Shown: one piece after another, positions 1 through 7,863 of the stretch
Numbering within the stretch: the first letter of the stretch is position 1
Layout of the letters: every line of letters starts with the position of its first letter
Assembly (NCBI GenBank): GCA_022826805.1
Contig: JAJDUH010000048.1
Span: 1-54,554, forward strand
Length of the DNA: 54,554 bases
DNA from: Candidatus Poribacteria bacterium
GTDB lineage: Bacteria > Poribacteria > WGA-4E > WGA-3G
Reading direction: 5' to 3'
The notes under the pieces: model-generated
Seen by the model: the letters and a program-made list of their open reading frames with translations, nothing else
The model's database searches: none
Told to the model about the DNA's origin: nothing
Program-made: the position numbers and the translations under genes

Positions 1-55
1 TTTCTCGTCATCGTCTTCACCTCAAAGTCGTTGTGGATTTTTAGGGTGAAGTATA

Positions 56-89
56 GCATGTATTGCGTGAAAACTCACGCAATACATGC
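56..89. repeat. Perfect 14-bp inverted repeat
   Basis: Positions 56-69 and 76-89 are exact reverse complements around a 6-base loop (AAAACT-type). The hairpin lies upstream of the promoter of the restriction-modification cluster. No T-run follows on either strand, so it is not a typical intrinsic terminator; it may be an operator or the trace of a small mobile repeat. Confidence 0.7.
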
Positions 90-142
90 CCATATAAAAT
101 CATAACTCTACAAATCAAATCTTAAAACTAAATGACCCTACA

Positions 143-172
143 TTGACGTGAAAACTCCTTGATACCTATACA
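143..172 (+). promoter_or_regulatory. Candidate sigma-70-type promoter
   Basis: TTGACG at 143-148 and TATACA at 167-172 are separated by 18 bases. The site lies about 55 bases before the start of the small protease and would drive the five-gene protease/R-M cluster. The -10 box matches consensus at four of six positions, so support is moderate. Confidence 0.45.
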
Positions 173-225
173 AATTTGTGTTAAAATTTGGGATAGTTTT
201 CTCAGAAAGCGAAGGAGTGAAAAAA

Positions 226-639
226 ATGGAACATACAACCCGAATCGATCTCGAAAATCTAAGAGATTTGCATGCGGTAGAATTAGGTATTCTCAAATCC
301 GAAGATGTGAGGAGACTTACTATCGAAAATGCTCTCGTTGATACCGGTGCGAAAGGACTTTACCTACCCAAATCGCTCGTTGAGCAACTCGGACTTACGC
401 CGCTTCGAACAACAAGGGCACAAACCGCAAATGGCATCGCGGAACGCACTGTTTATTCAGAGGTACAATATACCGTCTTGGAACGAAGGGACTCCATCAA
501 AGTAACAGACCTTCCTGAGGATCCCCCTGTCCTCGTTGGGCACATGATCCTAGAGGCACTTGACTTGTGTATCGACATAGACAAGGGATTGATTTATAAT
601 CCTGCACACGACGGAGAGTGGATGACAAAGATCCTCTAA
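226..639 (+). CDS. Small retropepsin-like (clan AA) aspartyl protease
   Basis: A 137-residue protein with the single-lobe aspartic protease signature A-L-V-D-T-G-A near residues 35-41 and a C-terminal I-L-V-G-H hydrophobic segment. Proteins of this type are expected to act as homodimers, each chain giving one catalytic Asp. The ATG at 226 was chosen over upstream ATGs because AAGGAG lies 8 bases before it and the resulting length equals that of a paralogue at 41190-41603. It is the first gene of a run of five closely spaced same-strand genes, the other four being restriction-modification genes; whether it functions with them is unknown. Substrate unknown. Confidence 0.8.
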   Translation: MEHTTRIDLENLRDLHAVELGILKSEDVRRLTIENALVDTGAKGLYLPKSLVEQLGLTPLRTTRAQTANGIAERTVYSEVQYTVLERRDSIKVTDLPEDPPVLVGHMILEALDLCIDIDKGLIYNPAHDGEWMTKIL

Positions 640-678
640 CAAAGAAAATAAATTGGAAGTAACAGATTTTGAGTTCGT

Positions 679-1821
679 ATGAAAACTACCCATAATATCC
701 TTTTCCAAGATGCACGAGATTTGAAAGAAATCCCTTCAGAAAGCGTTGATCTCGTCGTTACCTCCCCACCGTATCCCATGATTGAGATGTGGGATGAAAT
801 GTTTAGTCATCAGAATCCGGAGATTCAAAAGGCGTTGGCATGTGGTGATGGGAAGCAGGCGTATACGTTGATGCACGAGGTTCTCGATGCTGTATGGAGT
901 GAAGTGTTCAGGGTTTTAAAAGAGGGTAGATTTGCATGCATCAATATCGGGGATGCGACACGGAAGGTGCGGGATGATTTCTGTTTGTATCCAAATCACG
1001 CGAGAATCGTGAATTATCTTTTAAATATCGGATTCTCGGTACTCCCCGATATCCTATGGCGGAAACAGGCGAATACCCCAAATAAATTCATGGGATCAGG
1101 CATGCTACCCGCGGGTGCTTATGTGACGCTAGAGCATGAATACATCCTAATAGTGAGAAAAGGCTCGAAAAGAGAATTTAAAACAGAGAACGAGAAAGAA
1201 AACAGACGCGAAAGTGCTCTGTTTTGGGAAGAGAGAAACATTTGGTATTCGGATGTTTGGACAGATATTAAGGGAACAGATCAGAAACTCCCGAATGCAA
1301 TGTCGCGATTGAGAAGTGCAGCATTTCCATTCGATTTAGCGTATCGACTGATCAACATGTATTCTGTAAAAGGTGATGTGGTACTCGATCCGTTTTTGGG
1401 GACAGGAACCACAACTGCTGCTGCGATGACATCAGCACGCAACAGTATCGGTGTTGAGATTGATGAGAGTTTTGAACATGCCATTTGTCCGGTTACACAC
1501 CATATTGTCGATTTTTCAAACGATTATTTGTACAGTAGATTGTTAAGACACTATGCTTTTGTCCAAAACCGGATCCAAAAATCGGGAGCGTTGAAATATA
1601 CGAACAGGCATTACGACTGTCCGGTTGTCACGAGTCAGGAACAATTTATTTTGTTGAACGGTTTAAAAGAGGTTCAAGCACACGGAGATAATGTCTTTGA
1701 TGTCACATACACGACGAAACCCCAGACTTGGAATTTGGAACATGCCTCAGAAACCTTGGTCGGTAATAAAACGAAACGTCATACAAAACCTTTTCAACTT
1801 AATATGTTGGACGCAAAGTAA
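679..1821 (+). CDS. DNA methyltransferase, SPPY type (probably m4C), type II R-M
   Basis: A 380-residue amino-methyltransferase. The catalytic motif T-S-P-P-Y-P is at residues 28-33 and the SAM-binding motif V-L-D-P-F-L-G-T-G-T-T at about 235-245. This catalytic-before-SAM order is the beta-class permutation, and SPPY is usual for N4-cytosine enzymes. The next gene, 24 bases downstream, is an MjaI-like endonuclease; the known MjaI system methylates the N4 position of C in CTAG. The pair is therefore inferred to recognise CTAG, protecting host DNA from the neighbouring nuclease. Residues beyond about 270 form an extension I do not recognise. Confidence 0.88.
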   Translation: MKTTHNILFQDARDLKEIPSESVDLVVTSPPYPMIEMWDEMFSHQNPEIQKALACGDGKQAYTLMHEVLDAVWSEVFRVLKEGRFACINIGDATRKVRDDFCLYPNHARIVNYLLNIGFSVLPDILWRKQANTPNKFMGSGMLPAGAYVTLEHEYILIVRKGSKREFKTENEKENRRESALFWEERNIWYSDVWTDIKGTDQKLPNAMSRLRSAAFPFDLAYRLINMYSVKGDVVLDPFLGTGTTTAAAMTSARNSIGVEIDESFEHAICPVTHHIVDFSNDYLYSRLLRHYAFVQNRIQKSGALKYTNRHYDCPVVTSQEQFILLNGLKEVQAHGDNVFDVTYTTKPQTWNLEHASETLVGNKTKRHTKPFQLNMLDAK

Positions 1822-1845
1822 TCTCACATTATCAAATGGATATCT

Positions 1846-2427
1846 ATGAAAATCAAACTCAAAAATGCTGAAATTCAGGAATATATAAACGCTCCTCCTT
1901 CTGAGTTTCCGAAGTACACAATCCAATTAATGAATGTCGCAAATCAGAACTCTCAAGCGACTCGACCGAGACACGTCGGACAATTGAGCGACTTGATTCA
2001 AGAATTTCCAGGACAAACTTTTGAAGAATGGGTTAGGTGGTATCAAGAACGATATCCCGATGCGATTGATGCAGCGACAGATAGAATTATCGCAATGATA
2101 GAAAACTTCAAGGAGGCTGTTGAGAAAATTGATCGGAACTTGGTTAAATCGTGGGTAGAGGATCTGGTTCTTGTCAAAACATTCGCGGGACTCAAATTTC
2201 AGGAGGCGATCTTAAAAAAGTTGTCGGAAATAAAGGGCTGCGACTATCGTTTGGCAGCACCTCATGAAGAATCGCAAGGTATAGATGGATTTGTAGGCGA
2301 AGAAGCGTATTCTATTAAGCCCAGTACCTATGATTCAATGCTAACTTTGGCGGAATCGATAGATGTAAAAATTATTTTTTATGAGAAAAAAAAGGATGGC
2401 GTGGTGTTTGAAATACCCGAAGAATAA
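1846..2427 (+). CDS. MjaI-family type II restriction endonuclease
   Basis: A 193-residue protein matching my recollection of the MjaI restriction family: N-terminal N-A-P-P-S-E-F-P-K-Y, then N-Q-N-S-Q-A-T-R-P, then W-V-E-D-L-V-L-V-K-T-F-A-G-L. The likely PD-(D/E)XK active site is E-S-Q-G-I-D with S-I-K at residues about 142-158 (Asp147, Lys158). It would cut unmodified DNA at the site protected by the upstream methyltransferase, inferred as CTAG. Length is normal for a small type II enzyme and no disruption is seen. Family assignment is from memory of the pattern. Confidence 0.8.
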   Translation: MKIKLKNAEIQEYINAPPSEFPKYTIQLMNVANQNSQATRPRHVGQLSDLIQEFPGQTFEEWVRWYQERYPDAIDAATDRIIAMIENFKEAVEKIDRNLVKSWVEDLVLVKTFAGLKFQEAILKKLSEIKGCDYRLAAPHEESQGIDGFVGEEAYSIKPSTYDSMLTLAESIDVKIIFYEKKKDGVVFEIPEE

Positions 2428-2454
2428 AGAGAAGTCTCTAAAGGAGATGCAAGA

Positions 2455-3318
2455 ATGGCTCACGTTTGGAGAAAAGAATATAAAAGCTGCAATAGAATCT
2501 TAGATAAATTCTACACGAAGCAAGAAGTAGTCAAAAGGTGTTTAGATGAACTAAATAAATTACCTTACACATACGACTGCGTGATAGAGCCCTCTGCGGG
2601 GGATGGAGCATTCTATAAAAATATCGAACATGACACCAAAATAGGAATTGATATTGATCCGCAACACGATGAGATTATCAAAGGTGACTGGTTCAATTAC
2701 AATATCAGTGAAATATACGAGCGCGTATTGGTTATAGGAAATCCGCCGTTTGGTCAATATCAAACGTTATCCTCAAAATTTATATCTCATGCCCTCTCAT
2801 TTCGTAACGTCCAAACAATTGCTTTCATTTTACCAGATGTCTATAGAAAACATACACGGCAAAAAATATTGCCATATAGTTGGAGAATCGTCTCCATCAC
2901 TGAATTAGGAAGGGATTGTTTTACACTGGAAGGGAAGGCATATCATGTGCCTGCAAGTTTCTTCATTTTTGACAAATCAGAAGGAAAAGATTTACGAGTC
3001 AATCCTAATGCCTACACAGAAACGAGTGATTTTAAATTCTCCAATAAAGATGATTTTGACATATTTGTATTCGGTGCTTCTCCGAGGAGAATTACAAAAA
3101 CGCCGACACCGAACAATAGAGGATACTTCCTTAAGTCAAAGATTCCAGTAGAAGATTTAATATCTAAAATCAAAGCAGTTGATTGGAATGGAAATTCGTG
3201 TGCAAACGGCGGTGTATATTGGCTAACAAAATTTGAATTTTTGGAACAATATATAAAATGCCACGAACCAAATAGAGCTACTGAAGAAAGCCAAGGGAGT
3301 TTGTTTGATCTTCTTTAG
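2455..3318 (+). CDS. DNA adenine methyltransferase, NPPF type (second R-M pair)
   Basis: A 287-residue SAM-dependent methyltransferase with motif I E-P-S-A-G-D-G-A-F at residues 45-53, an acidic I-G-I-D-I-D at the end of the second strand, and catalytic N-P-P-F at 96-99. The SAM-before-catalytic order and NPPF indicate an N6-adenine enzyme. It starts 27 bases after the MjaI-like gene, with an AAGGAG site a few bases upstream, and ends 7 bases before a small nuclease gene. It is inferred to be the modification enzyme of a second, independent type II system. Recognition sequence cannot be read from the sequence. Confidence 0.85.
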   Translation: MAHVWRKEYKSCNRILDKFYTKQEVVKRCLDELNKLPYTYDCVIEPSAGDGAFYKNIEHDTKIGIDIDPQHDEIIKGDWFNYNISEIYERVLVIGNPPFGQYQTLSSKFISHALSFRNVQTIAFILPDVYRKHTRQKILPYSWRIVSITELGRDCFTLEGKAYHVPASFFIFDKSEGKDLRVNPNAYTETSDFKFSNKDDFDIFVFGASPRRITKTPTPNNRGYFLKSKIPVEDLISKIKAVDWNGNSCANGGVYWLTKFEFLEQYIKCHEPNRATEESQGSLFDLL

Positions 3319-3325
3319 GTTGAAC

Positions 3326-3916
3326 ATGTCAAATGCTATGAACCGGAAAGAATTAAATGAAACGATAAGTTTCATATTAGAAAATATAGATAACAGCAGA
3401 ATTGTGTTGAATAGCGTAGCAAGTATTAGGGATCAATTAATTGATTTAACCCTTGAGAAACAAGAAATTTCTGAACAAGACTTTTACGAAATCAGTAGCG
3501 TTCTGTCCACACAGTCAAGGAGTCCTTTGTGGGAAAACTATTTCATAAAAAAGCATGATTGTGAAAGAGTGAGTAAAAATGAGGATAGAGGAGATTTTAA
3601 AAAGAATGGCAGATACTATGAGTATAAAAGCTCTGGTTACAATCTGGGTAATTCTGTTAATATGCTTCAAATTAGACCATGGCAAGATTGTGATTACATT
3701 ATTCAGTCAGTCTCTGATAATGGGGCGACTACATTTGTATTAACGCATGCAGAAATGATGTTGGAAATGAAAAAGCTTAAAGCTTCCCCTGCTCATGGCA
3801 CTCGAAAAGCTTTAGAAAATAATACAACTGTAGAATACATGATGTCTGTAGAAAGAGATTCTGCGGATTGGGATAGATGGATCAACAATTATCGCAAAGA
3901 GGGCGATATTTTTTAA
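3326..3916 (+). CDS. Probable type II restriction endonuclease, PD-(D/E)XK fold
   Basis: A 196-residue protein of no family I recognise by name. It carries a nuclease-like pattern G-D-F-K-K-N-G-R-Y-Y-E-Y-K at residues 89-101, where Asp90, Glu99 and Lys101 fit the D...ExK catalytic triad. It follows the NPPF methyltransferase by 7 bases, the usual layout of a type II pair. The reading frame opens at a TTG inside the methyltransferase gene (3305); I prefer ATG at 3326, with AGG 6 bases before it. ATG 3338 is an alternative. Function is inferred from motif and position. Confidence 0.68.
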   Translation: MSNAMNRKELNETISFILENIDNSRIVLNSVASIRDQLIDLTLEKQEISEQDFYEISSVLSTQSRSPLWENYFIKKHDCERVSKNEDRGDFKKNGRYYEYKSSGYNLGNSVNMLQIRPWQDCDYIIQSVSDNGATTFVLTHAEMMLEMKKLKASPAHGTRKALENNTTVEYMMSVERDSADWDRWINNYRKEGDIF

Positions 3917-3986
3917 TCGTGAAAGAAAATAAAAGAAAAAGATCGAAGCATACGGAACTCAGAATTTCAGATCGTCTTTTTCCAGT

Positions 3987-5795
3987 CTAATTACCACTTC
4001 TTTCCTGCCCCTTGTATTGCAACTGATACAGTCGATGATAGATGCCGCCTCTCTGTAATAACTCGTTGTGTGTGCCGGTTTCCCGGATTTCGCCGCGGTG
4101 CATGACAATGATCTTGTCGGCATTTTGGATCGTTGAAAGCCGGTGCGCAATGACGACAGAGGTCCGATCTTCCATCAGGCGATTGAGGGCATCTTCAATT
4201 AGGATTTCGGTTTCGGTGTCAACACTTGAGGTCGCTTCGTCAAGGATGAGGATACTCGGATCAGAGGCTAAAGCCCGGGCAAAGGCGACCAACTGTTTTT
4301 GACCAACAGACAATCCAGCACCATCTTCCTTAATCTTGGTGCCGTAAACCTGAGGCATCTTCTGAACAAACCGGTCTAAATGTACATCTTTCGAGGCGCG
4401 CGCCACCTGTTCCGAAGAGATTGATGGATTTCCCAGACTGATATTGCGTTCAATCGAGTCAGAAAAGAGGAAGATGTTTTGTTGTACGATACTGATTGCC
4501 TTCCGTAACTCCTCTAAGTTCATCTCTCGAATGTCAACACCGTCAATCAGGATTTGTCCTTTATTAATGTCATAGAATCGGCAGAGTAGGTTGATAATCG
4601 AGGTTTTGCCTGCCCCGGTATGCCCGACGAGTGCGACCTTTTCACCGGGTTTTACTTTGAATGAAACATCCCGCAGGACGTAGTCATCGTCATTATAGGC
4701 GAACCAGACGTTTCGGAATTCAATCTCGCCTTTTAGATCTTTAGAACTGCTTTTAGGTACAGTAGAAACGACGGTGGGTTGCGTATCAAGCAACTGGAAT
4801 ATGCGTTCGGAGGATGCCATGGCGTTTTGGAAGATGGTATACTTTTCGCTGAGTTCACGGACGGGCCAGAAGAAACGTTCGGCGTACCGAATGAACGCGA
4901 GTAAGACCCCGAAGGTGAGTGCGCCTTGTACAATTTGCCCACCGCCGTACCAGATAATCACTGCTGTTGCAAGAGAAGCGGTTACCTCAATCAGGGGGTG
5001 AAAGATAGAAAAATAGAAGATACTCTTAAGATTGGCTGCGAGATACCTCCGGTTGCGCTCGTTAAAGCGGAGATAACTCCGTCGCTCTTGTGCGAAAAGT
5101 TTCATCGTCGTCATCCCAACGATGTTTTCCTGTAAAAAGGCGTTGATGCGTGCGAGCTGCTTACGTTGCTCGCGAAATGCACGGCGCGAATAGATTTGAT
5201 AGATAAGCGTTGCACCGAAGATAATGGGTATCACAGCGAATGTTACAAGGGCAAGCTTCCAGTTATAGAGTAGCATTGCCACCATAATTCCCAAGATATT
5301 AAGTAGGTTCGCGAAGACAGTAATAACACCGGAGGCGAAGAGTTCATTGAGGACCTGGACATCACCCATGACGCGGGTCATCAGTCTACCGACGGGGTTT
5401 CTATCGAAAAACTGCACATCCAAACGTTGTAGATGTGAAAAGAGGGTCTGCCGTAGATCGTGCATGACGTGTTGCCCGATCATTTGCATCTTGTATTCCT
5501 CAAAGTAACTAAACACGAACTCGCTAACTAATCCCACGACGAGAAAAATCGCGATTGTGCTTAAGCCTTCCCGTATGCCCGGGGTGATATGCTGGTCAAT
5601 GGCGATTTGCGTCAGATAGGGTCCTACTAAGCGGGCGAGTGTATTCCCGACCATGAGAAATCCAATGATGAGCAGCTGGAATTTGTAGGGCTTGAGATAC
5701 GCCAAGAGACGTTTCATCAGCACTCGGTCATAGACTTTTCCGAGGTCTTGTTCCTCATCGCTATATTCGTAAAGATCGCCTCCCATGCCAAACAC
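3987..5795 (-). CDS. ABC exporter half-transporter with catalytic Walker B Glu
   Basis: A 602-residue half-transporter: six-helix ABC exporter domain (about residues 35-330) and nucleotide-binding domain (about 355-590). Walker A is G-H-T-G-A-G-K-T; Walker B is I-L-I-L-D-E-A-T with the catalytic Glu kept. The signature is L-S-V-G-Q instead of LSGGQ. Its upstream partner has the opposite defects, so the two should form an asymmetric heterodimer with one active and one degenerate ATP site, as in TM287/288 and BmrCD. The GTG start at 5795 has AAAGGAGG 8 bases upstream; the in-frame ATG at 5786 is too far. The SD overlaps the stop of the partner gene. Substrate unknown. Confidence 0.92.
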   Translation of the reverse strand: MFGMGGDLYEYSDEEQDLGKVYDRVLMKRLLAYLKPYKFQLLIIGFLMVGNTLARLVGPYLTQIAIDQHITPGIREGLSTIAIFLVVGLVSEFVFSYFEEYKMQMIGQHVMHDLRQTLFSHLQRLDVQFFDRNPVGRLMTRVMGDVQVLNELFASGVITVFANLLNILGIMVAMLLYNWKLALVTFAVIPIIFGATLIYQIYSRRAFREQRKQLARINAFLQENIVGMTTMKLFAQERRSYLRFNERNRRYLAANLKSIFYFSIFHPLIEVTASLATAVIIWYGGGQIVQGALTFGVLLAFIRYAERFFWPVRELSEKYTIFQNAMASSERIFQLLDTQPTVVSTVPKSSSKDLKGEIEFRNVWFAYNDDDYVLRDVSFKVKPGEKVALVGHTGAGKTSIINLLCRFYDINKGQILIDGVDIREMNLEELRKAISIVQQNIFLFSDSIERNISLGNPSISSEQVARASKDVHLDRFVQKMPQVYGTKIKEDGAGLSVGQKQLVAFARALASDPSILILDEATSSVDTETEILIEDALNRLMEDRTSVVIAHRLSTIQNADKIIVMHRGEIRETGTHNELLQRGGIYHRLYQLQYKGQERSGN

Positions 5796-5809
5796 AGGCG
5801 GAGCCTCCT

Positions 5810-7573
5810 TTAGAGTTCCTCAAGTTCTTCTTGCAAGAGTTGTGTTTCGTAGATGCCAGCGTAGATCCCGTTGTATTCAAGTAGTTGTTCGTGCGTGCCT
5901 GACTCAACAATGCTACCGTCATTGAGAACGACAATTTGGTCGGCATTTTTGACGGTAGAGATACGATGCGAAATGAGGATGGTCGTGCGATCCTCCATAA
6001 TTTCATCAAGCCGACTGAGAATAGTGTCTTCGGTCTGTGTATCAACACTTGCGAATGCGTCGTCCAGGATAAGAATTTTGGGTTTAATGATAATTGCGCG
6101 TGCGAGTGCGCTTCGTTGGCGTTGCCCGCCTGAAATTGTTATTCCACGCTCACCAAGAAATGTCTCTAATCCCTCGGGAAATTCTTCAATTTGATCAAGG
6201 AGATCAGCGGTGTGTGCGGCGTTTCGGACTTCTTCATCGTTTGCGATTTCAAGACCGTAGGTGATGTTATTCCGTAAATAGTCAGAAAAGAGGAAAGGCT
6301 CTTGTTCGACAAATCCGATATTGGAACGGAGAACCTTTAGCGGTACATCCTGAATGTCCACCCCGTCAATAAAAACAGCACCACGTTCTGCTTGACGGAT
6401 GCGCGGAATGAGGTTGACGAGGGTAGATTTGCCCGACCCAGTTCCACCAACAATAGCGAGCGTCATACCGCGTTCAATCTTGAGGTTGATGTCTTTAAGT
6501 ACAGGCGTGCCATCGGGATAAGCGAAATTGAGGTTTCTAAATTCAATCTCGCCTTCGATACTTTTAACCCCCCATTTCACCTGTTCACCATCAAAGATTT
6601 CCGGTTTTTCATCAAGGATAGCGTTCATTCGGTCCATGGAAGCTGCGCCGCGTTCAAAAGTATTAACAATAAAACCGAGGGTGATCATTGGACGGACGAG
6701 CATCATCAAGTAAGCACTAAACGCAACGAAATCGCCGAGCGTAATTTTTCCTTCAATCACATGGAGCCCTCCCATCCATAGTAGCACAACGCCGCCGATC
6801 CCGGGTAGAAAGCGGAAAAGTGGAAAAAAGAATGCCATCAGTTGGATCTGTCGGTGGTTACGGTCAACAAAATCGTGATTCAATTCCTGAAAGTGACCGA
6901 TCTCACTCGTCTCAAGTGTATACGCCTTGACGACGCGTACGCCGGATAAATTCTCTTGTACCTTGGTGTTCAGGACTGAAAATCCTTCTTGGATGGCTTC
7001 GTAGCGGGCATGTAACCGTTTTCCAAGAGAACGAATTAAGACCGCAAGTATTGGGTAGGGCAGCAAGGCAACAACTGTCAAGGAAGTATCAATTCGCAGC
7101 ATGATGGCAAGTGCCAATCCAAAAAACACTATTGCATCGGCAGTATACATCACAGCACTGCTGAGTACCATCCGAATGGAGTTGAGGTCGCTGGTTGCGC
7201 GCGTCATCAAATCACCGGTGCGGACGTCATCATAATAGGCGGCGGAAAGTTTTTGGAGATGGAGAAAGAAGTCGGCTCGGAGGTGAAACTCCATTTGCCG
7301 CGCGACGCCTTGGATAATGCGCCGTTGTGCGAAGCGCAAGATACCCGCAAAGAGTGCGACGCCAAAAATGAGGAGTGCGAAAAAGAGGATCCGTCCCGGA
7401 GACACCGTAAAGTCTGGCTCTTCGAAAGCGCGCTCTAATTCATCAAAAACCATCTGGAGGATTTTCGGGCTGATGAGGAGTATCGCATTCGTCAGAATCA
7501 CAAGGCAGAAGCTAAATGCGATGGCGTATCTATATCGAATGACATACTTCTTGAGACCTAATAGACTACGAAT
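5810..7573 (-). CDS. ABC exporter half-transporter with degenerate Walker B; likely ATT start
   Basis: A half-transporter with Walker A G-G-T-G-S-G-K-S, signature S-G-G-Q-R-Q-R and a degenerate Walker B I-L-I-L-D-D-A-F (Asp for catalytic Glu). The first canonical start, GTG at 7501, falls inside the first membrane helix and removes 24 residues needed for a normal exporter N-terminus. The frame stays open upstream to a TAA at 7622-7624 without ATG, GTG or TTG. ATT at 7573-7571 sits exactly 6 bases after AAAGGAG (7580-7586) and gives a 587-residue protein beginning I-R-S-L-L-G-L-K-K. I take ATT as start; a sequencing error is the alternative. First gene of the two-gene operon. Confidence 0.85.
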   Translation of the reverse strand: MRSLLGLKKYVIRYRYAIAFSFCLVILTNAILLISPKILQMVFDELERAFEEPDFTVSPGRILFFALLIFGVALFAGILRFAQRRIIQGVARQMEFHLRADFFLHLQKLSAAYYDDVRTGDLMTRATSDLNSIRMVLSSAVMYTADAIVFFGLALAIMLRIDTSLTVVALLPYPILAVLIRSLGKRLHARYEAIQEGFSVLNTKVQENLSGVRVVKAYTLETSEIGHFQELNHDFVDRNHRQIQLMAFFFPLFRFLPGIGGVVLLWMGGLHVIEGKITLGDFVAFSAYLMMLVRPMITLGFIVNTFERGAASMDRMNAILDEKPEIFDGEQVKWGVKSIEGEIEFRNLNFAYPDGTPVLKDINLKIERGMTLAIVGGTGSGKSTLVNLIPRIRQAERGAVFIDGVDIQDVPLKVLRSNIGFVEQEPFLFSDYLRNNITYGLEIANDEEVRNAAHTADLLDQIEEFPEGLETFLGERGITISGGQRQRSALARAIIIKPKILILDDAFASVDTQTEDTILSRLDEIMEDRTTILISHRISTVKNADQIVVLNDGSIVESGTHEQLLEYNGIYAGIYETQLLQEELEEL

Positions 7574-7676
7574 GGTGAACTCCTTTTCGGCGAGTGTGTT
7601 TTGCCGTGCGGTGTGTCTTGTTTATTTTGACGTAAATACTGGATTTGTGTTTAATCAAGTTTTAAAGGTTGTCAGT

Positions 7677-7790
7677 GGAGGAGTGGTCAGTAATCAGTAA
7701 TCAGCCAGAGAACATTGTGGCTGGCGAAAATGTTAGCAACTGTCCCAAGCTCTACTGAAAACCGATAGCCGACAACTAACAACTATTTAA
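7677..7790. repeat. GTCAGTAATCAGT-type intergenic repeat
   Basis: The gap holds a run of short near-repeats (GTCAGTAATCAGTAATCAG) and, about 70 bases on, a complementary-like arm (ACCGATAGCCGACAACTAAC). Similar arrays occur at 9327-9375, 29180-29227, 38464-38565 and 48640-48735. They resemble degenerate palindromic intergenic repeats; no coding sequence is seen. Confidence 0.5.
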
Positions 7791-7798
7791 AAAAGATA

Positions 7799-7827
7799 TT
7801 GACACTATTTCTTCAGAAGTTTATGAT
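7799..7827 (+). promoter_or_regulatory. Strong sigma-70-type promoter of gnd
   Basis: TTGACA at 7799-7804 and TATGAT at 7822-7827 with a 17-base spacer, matching consensus at six and five of six positions. It lies 37 bases upstream of the gnd start. Confidence 0.72.
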
Positions 7828-7863
7828 ATTTGAAACGGATTCTATTATAGGAGGAAAACAAAT

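Noticed and set aside
679..2427. Scarcity of CTAG in the window as proof of the R-M specificity
   Set aside because: CTAG is rare in many bacterial genomes regardless of restriction, and I did not count it rigorously.
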